From the NCBI GenBank assembly GCA_022225965.2, contig JAKJXP020000078.1, positions 62,001 to 126,000 on the forward strand: a DNA stretch of 64,000 nucleotides, read 5' to 3'. The DNA is from Diatrype stigma. Lineage: Eukaryota > Ascomycota > Sordariomycetes > Xylariales > Diatrypaceae. Under the pieces are notes generated by a model. The model was not told the origin of the DNA. It made no database searches and saw nothing but the letters and a program-made list of their open reading frames with translations. A program made the translations under genes and the position numbers. This document shows, one piece after another, positions 55,944-64,000 of the stretch (within the stretch, counting starts at the first letter, position 1; each line of letters opens with the position of its first letter).

Positions 55944-57424
55944 TCAATCATATCCGCTGACTCCCCCCTGTAAATCTCTCATCTTTTCGAGCGCCTCCTG
56001 TTTATGAGCTTCCAGGTCCAGTGAAAAGATGAAGCTCCATCTTGTCGCGAGTGCGCTTCTCAGCTTATCGGGGTCTAATCCAATATCTTTTCCCCGCCCG
56101 CACATGATCTGGCCGGTAGCTCGGCTCGAATCGATGACCTGCTGGCCTCTCGGTCTCCGCACCGCATCATAAGCCCTGAAAGCCGCCTCGATGTTCTTGG
56201 CCGATGTGGCGCTCCCGAGAAGCGCTCCCAGCACGGCAGCATCCTCGAAAGCTTGTCCGGCACCGGCCCCTTGCCAGGGCGTTGTCGCGTGGGCGGCATC
56301 ACCCATGATGCACACGCAGCCATTGGCGTACGTCGGCGTCGATTTGTGTTCCCACTGCGAGTAACCTCGTGGGTTGGATTGGTCGAGCGTGAGCTGAAGG
56401 TAGGCTGGTTAGGGCACGGACGAAGATGCTAATTGGTATGAGCAATTAGTGGAAGGGGATAAAAGGCTAACGTCTATGATACCAGTTCCAACAGGACCGT
56501 CGATCCAGTTTCCCAGGGTTTCAGACAGGGACTCCCGTGTGAGCTGGCGTTTCCTGTCTTCAGGTGGATCTGTCTCGATAGCCGATACAACGCATTGGGT
56601 CATTGTTCGATTTTCTAGCACGTCGTGCATGACGAACGCGCCATCGCCCACCCAACCGTATTGCCGGTCTACCTCGAAGTACTGCTCTCCTAGGGTTGCT
56701 TTAGCCTTTTCAAACGGTACCACGTTCCTGCTATCCCACTAGAGTATGGAATTAGAACTGCCTGCCTCATAACAATCGACACGAGATGATCGACTAGTAT
56801 GGGACCACTCACAAACCCGCAGGTGAGGCAGCGCACTCTTTTGCAGCGTCTTGCAGGACATAGTTCCGGACGGAACTGAATATACCATCTGCACCAATAA
56901 CGGCATCAAACTTATCAATGGAGCCGTCTTCAAAGGTGATTTGGATACCAGCAGGAGTCGTCTCGATCATGGTAAGTTTCTTGCTCGAGTGCAACCGCTC
57001 TTTTGGCAATGGTGCTATCAGTTCACGCAGAAGGGATGCACGATGGATGATCAAGCTCTTTTCACCACCAGCCACGTCAACGATCAAACTGCCCGCATGC
57101 GGCCCAGATCCCTTGAGAAAGCGTCAGCCAGACAGATCAATAAGAGAACACTCATAATGAGCTGTGACCTACGACGACGAGACGGCTCGAATTCATGGTA
57201 ACGGCACCGGCCTTCTCGAGTGCTTCATCTGCTGAGGGGACGATATGCCTCAGAGCAGCCAGAGCATTGCTCGAAAGCCCTACCGCGGCTCCGCGTTCCG
57301 AGAACTCGGGTGCGGACTCGTAGACTTGGACATCGAGGTGTGGAATTCGAACAAGGGCATTCGCCAGTGTAACTCCAGCGAGACCACCCCCTATAATTGC
57401 TACACGTACAGGGGCGTTCGACAT
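55944..57424 (-). CDS. FAD-dependent monooxygenase, salicylate hydroxylase-like (one damaged splice junction)
   Basis: Four exons on the minus strand: 57173-57424, 56813-57111, 56472-56730 and 55944-56393, about 419 aa. The N-terminal FAD fold VAIIGGGLAGVTLANAL has GxGxxG at 12-17. The middle motif FDAVIGADGIFSSVRNYV and the second FAD motif GDAAHATTPWQGAGAGQAFEDA (from ~301) are intact. Relatives hydroxylate aromatic acids with NAD(P)H and O2. The exon 2/3 join is odd. The canonical GTGAGT donor leaves two bases, but the natural acceptor CTCTAG precedes TGGGAT directly, one base short for the expected Phe-Trp-Asp. Phase is restored only by acceptors 6-8 bases farther in (TAG at 56731 or CAG at 56728), at the cost of Trp-Asp-Ser or slightly more. 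Exon 3 start is therefore uncertain; gene may be weakened, or the base lost in sequencing. Confidence 0.72.
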
Positions 57425-58831
57425 TGTGCACTAAAAACCGAGAGTAATCGGTGATTTCTGGGCAGTGAGATATACACAAGTTGGACAGTAGGTATGATAT
57501 AATATATAATGATATTAGATATAGGTAACAGAAATGCCAAAAGTTTCCAACAGTAAGCAGTGCTTACGCTATGACGAAAAGCCCTTTTGGGGTGGTGCAT
57601 ATTACCTGACACGTTCTACTTTATAGCCAGAGGCGTCAATGGCATTATTACAAAACAAGTAAATAAAGGGGGGAACGTATGGAAAATGTATAACACACTG
57701 TAAAACCACATATTTGCGTATCAGGCGTGACCGCGCCGCTGGTGTACAGGTTTCGCCCCTCCTGGTCGCTAGATAACATCCCTCGCTTCCGAGTTGTCAT
57801 CGAAATGACCCCAATACTGGCCCCAATACTGGAACCTCTCTTGACTTACCTGTGAGGGTTCTCCTGTTGCATTTATACGAAATGTCAAGATGAGTTTATT
57901 ACAACTTGCTTTGTAGTAGTTACACTGAGATGGGAGAGTTCTGTGATCACTACCACAAAATAGGGGCTTAGCGGGTATCAACCAGGAGCGCTACGGTATG
58001 CGTGCGCCCCCATGATACTTTTGGATTATTTGTCATTACTGCCCCTTACTCCTGAATGTAAGGAACTACCTACTAGAACACATCGAAACATAATGTAGTT
58101 AATCTTACATGCTAGACCTAGACACTGATATAGTCGCAATGAGAATGGCTAAGGGCCTCTAAGTGTATGCTCACCAATGTGTTTGGGATTGCAATGGTAA
58201 CAATACAAATCCCTATATATTACAATGCATTGAAAACAAGATGCTTCATCTACGTTACAAAGTAGGAGACGAGGACAGACCAATTAATCAATATTCATCA
58301 AGGTAACCACATGAACATGTTTTATTCAGGCTAACAATACGCCCACGTGTGCATCGTTGTCAAGGTGAAAGTACCAAGAGTAGTCATGGCCTATACCAGG
58401 CATCATTTCCCATTAACAGCTCTAATAGACATAGCAAAGTTTGTTCCATCGCCTGACATTATCCTTATCCGTACATGAATCATCATGAGCCGCGGTACCT
58501 ACGTATTGGCAACAGGTATTGTCCCCTTCTCCCCTTCGGGAATCATCATCGCAGATTCCCAGTCCGACTGAACCGAGTCGGGCTATTCCCCAAATCGAGC
58601 AAACAAGCAAGCACGAGCGCGAGGGCTCATATATATACACACACGCCTTAACTCCGAGCCAACTTACGCACCATGGATATCATCCCTTCCCTTTGTAAAC
58701 TCTGCCACCGTGGCTGCCGCCGCCGCCGCCGCTACCGTTTCATTTCCCTTTACCGCCTGCCTGTCTGCCAGCCTGCCAGCCTGCCAGCCTGCCTACCCCT
58801 ACCTAACCTCCCCCCCAAGTTGCCTGCCTAC
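57425..58831. other. Intergenic, monooxygenase promoter and chitin synthase 3' region
   Basis: 1.4 kb, AT-rich. A run of CTGCC/CAGCC words at 58755-58835 (CCAGCCTGCCAGCCTGCC) lies just past the chitin synthase stop. No gene recognised. The long plus-strand frame beginning at 58673 is an antisense shadow. Confidence 0.5.
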
Positions 58832-61800
58832 CTACCGACTGATCTTGCTCCCGACGCTACTCATCGTGTCGCTGAACCTTTCGCTGATCTTGGAGCCCCA
58901 GCCGCCCATCCACTTGGGGATCTTGAGGCTCATGCGGACGCGGCCCTCGACGATCATGTTGATGAAGTGGGTCAGGAGGTAGGCCATGCTGCCGAGGGCG
59001 CGGAAGAGAGCGAGCGAGGCGACGGCCCACAGGATGAAGCGCAGGTAGAAGTTACTGCCGATGCTGTCGCCGCTGTAGACCTCGCTCATGGACATGGCGA
59101 GGATGGCGTTGGCCACCATCCACGAGACCACCATGTACGTGCGCACGCTCTTGTAGTAGTCCTCCTGCAGCTGGCTCTCGGAGACGCCCTCGGGCGCGAC
59201 CTCGACGCGGTCGCGCAGGTTCCGCAGCGCCTCGTCGTACCCCGAGTCGATGTCGAGCTGCTCCGACGGCATCTCCAGCTCGACGACCGAGCCCTTGCCG
59301 ACGGCCCCGCCCAGGTCCGTCTTCATGACGTTGTCGCCCTTGGTGCCCCACGTCACGTCGTGCGTGTTGCAGAAGGCGTACACCTGCAGCATGCAGATGT
59401 AGCTGGGCAGCAGCATGAAGTACTGGGCCAGACACGTGAACATGTGCCAGGGGTCGAGGTAGACGAAGGACATGAGGAAGTACAGGCCGATGGTGGAGCA
59501 GGTCGAGACGATCAGGTTCGTGAAGATGTTGTTACCGAGCGCGAGCTCCGGGTCGTCCTTTTGGTTGATTTGCCGGATCACGATGTACACGGTTGCAAAC
59601 ATGGTGTACGCCATGATGACGCAGTACATGACCATGCTGAAGAGGTAGATCTTCTTGGCGCCCTGGGGGCGGTTGCCCAGCGAGATGATGAACTGCATGC
59701 TGATGAGCAGCACGCAGATGTACCGCAGCAGGTTGAAGATGACGCGCGCGATGCCGTGGCCGAACGGGTCGACCTTGTCGTCCGCGAGGCCGCCCGCGAT
59801 GAAGTAGAAGGCGAGGTAGAAGTTGGCGAGCGAGAAGTACGTGAAGAGGAGCTGGATGAACTGGTAGACGAACTCGATGTGCAGCAGCACCTTGCGCGCG
59901 ATCGTGTGGTCCGTCGCCCAGATCTGCCTAAAATGCACAAGCGAGTAGACAGCCGCGAAGAAGGCGCCGTTCAGCCACCGACGGCGCTGCGAGATGAACT
60001 CGGGGACAGAATCTACGCTCTCCTGTTAGCTGCTACATCCAAAGAGCACATCACACCACATCGCATCCCATCCCATCCCATTATATCGTATAAGCGGGAC
60101 GAGCGATTTCTAGCAGAACACTTACCAGGAACATCGGTTTCACCAGTACAGCTCTTGACATACTTCAAGACCCATCTCTCGCTCCTCTTGGCGACCAGCT
60201 CCCAGCACAGGATACGATCCTCGGCGAGGTACATGTTGGCGGTGAAGACGTCGGCGTGCTGGCCGTGCAGCGTCTCGCCCTTGAAGTACTGGCTCAGGGG
60301 CCCATGGCCCGTCTCATCGTTCTGCAGGGCGTGGTAGCGGTACGCGCTGAGAGCGCCCGGCAGGACCGTTATGTAGCCGAAGACGGACTCCAGCGGCTTG
60401 TCGAGGATGTTGGACAGCTTGTACTCGAAGTTCTGGGAGGCGACGAGCGGGTTCAGCAGGTTGCGCAGGTACTTGCCCTTCATGGCCTTGATCTCGCCGC
60501 AGGCGCCGGCGACGTTGGAGTCGGTGTCGAAGGCCTTCCAGAGGTGGTAGAGCGAGTTGCCGCCGGGCTTGGTGCCGACGTCGAGCAGGATGCAGACGTT
60601 GGGGTTGAGGGCCTTGCCGAAGGCGTTGAAGAACCAGCGGTGCGAGTTCAGCTTGCGCTGGTTGCGCTCCTTGAGGCAGAAGATCATCTGGCAGGGCACG
60701 ATGCCCTTCTCGGCGCCCTTGAACTTCAGGTCCGAGTCGAGCGAGACCTGCGTGGTGTACTCGTACACGTGGGCCTGCACCGCGCGCTGGTTGACGTAGT
60801 TCTTGGCGATGCCGTGCTGGTAGACGCCCATGGCGGCCAGGGCGTCGAGCGTGCGCGGATGGATCTTCTCGCGCCCGTCCGACACGATGCAGATGACGAT
60901 CTTCTGCCAGCCGGCCTCGCCCCACGTGCGCGACTTGTTGCGCCCGCAGAAGTGGCTGACGTTCTTCATGATGGCGTGCATCGTCCGCGTGAAGCCGATC
61001 TCGTCCTCGTTGTACATGGTCACGCAGATGAACAGCTCCGTCTCGCGCATCGTCTTGCCCACGTTCTGCCGCAGCTTGTAGCCGCGCTCCACGAAGTCGT
61101 CCGGGTCGCACGTCACGGCCGTGTACCGCATGTGCGTGAACTCCACCTCGTCCCGCCGTGGCAGGAAGCTGTACAGGATCGTGGGGATCTTGCACTCCAG
61201 CACGAGCTCGCCGTTGATTAGCTGCACCTCCTTCTTCATCGTCACCGGGTTCCGGACCCCGCGCCGCTCCTGCTTGCCCTCGGGCGCCGCGCCGTAGTGC
61301 TCCACCTTCTCGTCGAACGGCCCTTCGTCCGGGTCCTCGCTAAGGGTCATCTGCGATTGCGCCGCGTACGAGTCTCGGTAGGGTCGCGAGTCGCTAACAT
61401 CCGACTCCGTGCCGAAGGGGTCCTCGCTGCCGTCCAAGGGGATGCTGACCGTGGCATCGTCCACCGTGTACATCGAGTCACCCCCTGATGCGTTGACGAA
61501 CGGGGCGTGGGGCAGCGGTCGGCGCGGGCTGCCGCCGTATCGCGAAGAGGGCGTGCCTGGTCTGGGGCTGCCGTTGAGATCGGCCCGCTCGTAGTGTATG
61601 CTGGAAGGCGGGGGCCGCGTGTAGTCCCGGGAGTATTCGGATGTCGAAGACATCCGCGAGGGCGTCCATGGGCGGGGGGACGAGGTGTCCCTCGATATGA
61701 AGGACTCATATGTGGACTCGGGAGGGGGTATATAGGGGGGATCTAAGATGGAAGAAGAACCCCGCGAATGATTCGATCTGATGGACGGCTGATAGCCGCG

Positions 61801-62520
61801 TCTCGGGGTCGGTCGAATACTATTATCGGGATCTGGTGAGCACGGGCTGTTGTTGCCATTGGGGGTTGGGGCTGAACGGTTAGGGGGGGTTTTGGAATGA
61901 GATTTCTGGCGAAGTGAACTTTTCCTTGCCGATGGTCCCTCCGGAATGGTGGGGAGACTCTGCAGAATCTCCGCTTGGAGTAGATGCGCTGGCTGTTTCC
62001 TCCTCTGTAGCTTTACAGTGGGTTTCCGTTGAGCAATGGGTTTCCGCTTGGGCGAGTCCTGCTGAGGCAAGTCCTTCTCATCCGAGCTTGCTGTCGGCGC
62101 ATCCTGTTCTGTTGCACCTTGTTCGGGCAGACCGTGCTTAGGCGGACCGTGCGTAGGTGAGGCTGCGTCTTCACCAGAAGCAGCCGGCGGCAGCGCTTCT
62201 TCCTGCTTCTTGAGCGAGTCGAGGTGCTCGGGTGTGGAGAACTTGACTGATTTCTGCTTGGCCTTGCCGAGGGACAGAGGTGCTGGGACTAGTAGGACGG
62301 AAGGAGTTGAAGGAAATGCTGTTGGTTCGGGGGTCACATACGGACGAGTCTCTGGCAGCGGTTCTTCCATAGACGTCAATAGTCTCACTCCGGCGTGATT
62401 GCCCGCCGAATAGGAGGGGGTATGGAAGTCACTGTCATCATCGTAGGGTGGGAGAGAGTAATCGGGGGGTCTCGTCGGCGTTTCCGGTCTATCCATGATG
62501 GCCTTAATCTTGTCGGCCAA
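58832..62520 (-). CDS. Chitin synthase, class III
   Basis: Two exons on the minus strand: 60126-62520 and 58832-60012, giving 1191 aa; the 113-nt intron (GTAAGT..GCGTAG) joins ETDVP to [16 protein letters not shown]. Core begins near residue 423 ([24 protein letters not shown]). Catalytic signatures: [26 protein letters not shown] (767-769) and QRRRW (807-811). Several membrane spans follow. Class III is indicated by [42 protein letters not shown] and the [17 protein letters not shown] stretch. It makes cell-wall chitin from UDP-GlcNAc at hyphal tips; class III enzymes occur only in filamentous fungi. The ~420-residue Pro/Ser-rich N-terminus is roughly twice the usual size, since the family is near 900 aa. 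A later ATG could be the real start. Confidence 0.92.
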
Positions 62521-64000
62521 AAATGCCGAACAACACGTCTGCTACGACACTCAATGGAGTAATATATGAGCTCGGGGCCCAGATGGGAGTGTCTTGGTGA
62601 TGTTGAGATGGAGTGGATTCAATAGGTGGTCAACGTCAGTGCGGTCAACCTAGGTAGAATCCTCAAACAAGACTGGACAAAGCTTCTGTTTATTTGTCTT
62701 TGCAAGTTGCAGGAGTTCGCAGGTGAGGACTGTCCCAGAAGAAAGCAATGGCAGTGCCAGTGTCAATGTCAATGCCTATTCCTGCACAGCCGGGTTGGTC
62801 GCCATAACTTTGGGTACGTTGTGGGGAGCTCCAAGGTGGTTAGATCCATCAACTAATGTAGGGGCAGACCAAGGTAACGTGGCAGCTGCGTGGGGATTGC
62901 GTAGGCAGCTCCTAAGGTGAACAAGCGTATTGTTTGCATATCGGCATAATTCCTGGTTGCCCAGCAACGGCCAACCTCCGGATGGTCAGCCATTCGCCAT
63001 TACGCCCAGGTACGTACCTAGGTACGTTTTTCCTGTTAGAGCTGGATTTTGGTTTACCATACGAAGTAACCTGCTCTGCCACTGCAACCCCTTGATTCGG
63101 CTTGTTTGTAGCCAATCGATGGGATGAGGTGATGAGGTGAAACAGAAACGCCCTGCACCCCACACATTCAATATTTGATAGGGGCAGGGCTTTGGACCTA
63201 GAACTTGACCGCCGCCGCCGGATTATCGCAGTTATGCACATTACTTACCGTAGTTACGCACATTACAATTACCTACTATGTACTATGTACTGAACTACAC
63301 ACCTTAACGCGCGGGTAAAGCCTAGTTGGTTAGTAAAACTGTCATTAACTACTTCGTACAATCAATCTAATTGTTGTCAGATATCTTAGTCTGTCTGCTA
63401 CTGTAACAACTGCCCCAAGCCCGTGCAATGCGGTCACCTTCTTCAGATCGAAGCTATAAGCACTTATGTTTTGACGCAGCCGGAATCTGGTATAAGATCC
63501 GCTCACCTTTCGGGGTTCATGCCCATTCCTTTATTCTCTTATGGAAATACTCAAGGCATCCTCTAGGCAGACGAATACCTAGCCAAGTGAGCTATCATCT
63601 CTCCCCAGCCCTATTATCACGATCACTGGAGATCACGTTATGTAAACAGTTAAAGAGCATAATAGTAGAGACATCGGGGAGAACGGCCCCCGCTTCACAT
63701 GGCATACCAGAGCAATCTACTACGCATCATTCGTTGACACAAGTGGAGATGCTCAGCTAGCCCGCTGTTTAAAGCAGCCCGAGTTTTATATTTAGGCACA
63801 TCTACGCCCAAGGCGGACTAGCCAACCGGGATCATGGGTATGTATCAAGACGGAATGCTTCGTAGGGTCGAAGCTGCGCCGCCAGCATCAAGCATCATGT
63901 ACCTAAGCGACATCCCAGCTGAGGCCAGCGTGCTGAAGACTCAGACTCGCTTGCTTGCCCGCGTGGCCTGCGGGTTACGTCCGACTTGGCTGGTTGGCTA
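62521..64000. other. Chitin synthase upstream region and window end
   Basis: 1.5 kb. TACGTACCTAGGTACG palindrome-like run at about 63011-63026, and tetranucleotide TAC/TATG repeats near 63235-63290. Short frames lack family motifs. No gene or tRNA recognised. Confidence 0.5.

Noticed and set aside
58673..60337. 554-aa open frame on the plus strand
   Set aside because: Antisense of the chitin synthase second exon and intron. Asp/Glu/Val/His-rich shadow with no family character.

Overview
The window reads as nuclear DNA of a filamentous ascomycete (Pezizomycotina, most likely Sordariomycetes). Genes stand alone on both strands and carry short introns (about 50-130 nt) with GTRNGT-type donors and CTRAY-like branch sites. 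The content is fungal: a class III chitin synthase, a HET-domain protein, a NACHT/ankyrin protein, a CYA-5-like PPR protein, an amidase and a P450. There is no sign of bacterial operons, CRISPR or phage. Exon joins below were worked out by hand from splice signals and reading phase. All but one (the flavin monooxygenase) close cleanly.

Layout. 0-8 kb: ASA1 (TTT/ASTRA chaperone), POP4 (RNase P/MRP), a PlsB/GNPAT-type acyltransferase in six exons, then a relic of an MFS sugar-transporter C-terminus. 8-11 kb: a repeat-rich gap with two related hAT-type MITEs (the first with a perfect 8-bp target duplication) and a degenerate tRNA-like sequence. 11-17 kb: a HAD phosphatase whose first exon is 17 nt, a TTC1-like TPR protein and an amidase. 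17-23 kb: a HET-domain protein and a NACHT/ankyrin protein in tandem on the minus strand. The NACHT is missing the whole stretch that should hold Walker B. 24.5-28.1 kb: a large intronless PPR protein. 28-32 kb: a gene-poor gap rich in TACC microsatellites.

32-38 kb is a genome-maintenance and membrane-repair group. POL32 (PCNA-binding Pol delta subunit) and RAD18 (PCNA ubiquitin ligase) are divergent around one 848-bp spacer with ACGCG cores. RAD18 converges on a CHMP7/Chm7-like ESCRT-III gene. 40-42.6 kb: a P450 followed by a 5'-truncated gene fragment. 44-49 kb: EMC4 and AP-1 beta-adaptin, divergent. 49.9-52.1 kb: an unrecognised protein with a signal peptide, a membrane segment and an RRM-like segment. 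53.4-54.9 kb: a BTB-type protein. 55.4 kb: tRNA-Asp with a 12-nt intron. 55.9-57.4 kb: a salicylate-hydroxylase-like flavin monooxygenase with a damaged splice junction. 58.8-62.5 kb: chitin synthase with an unusually long disordered N-terminus.

Most genes are conserved housekeeping genes with unrelated jobs. The clearest functional pairing is POL32/RAD18. The most unusual coding gene is the hollowed-out NACHT protein beside a HET gene. I saw no convincing evidence of a wholly new multi-gene system.
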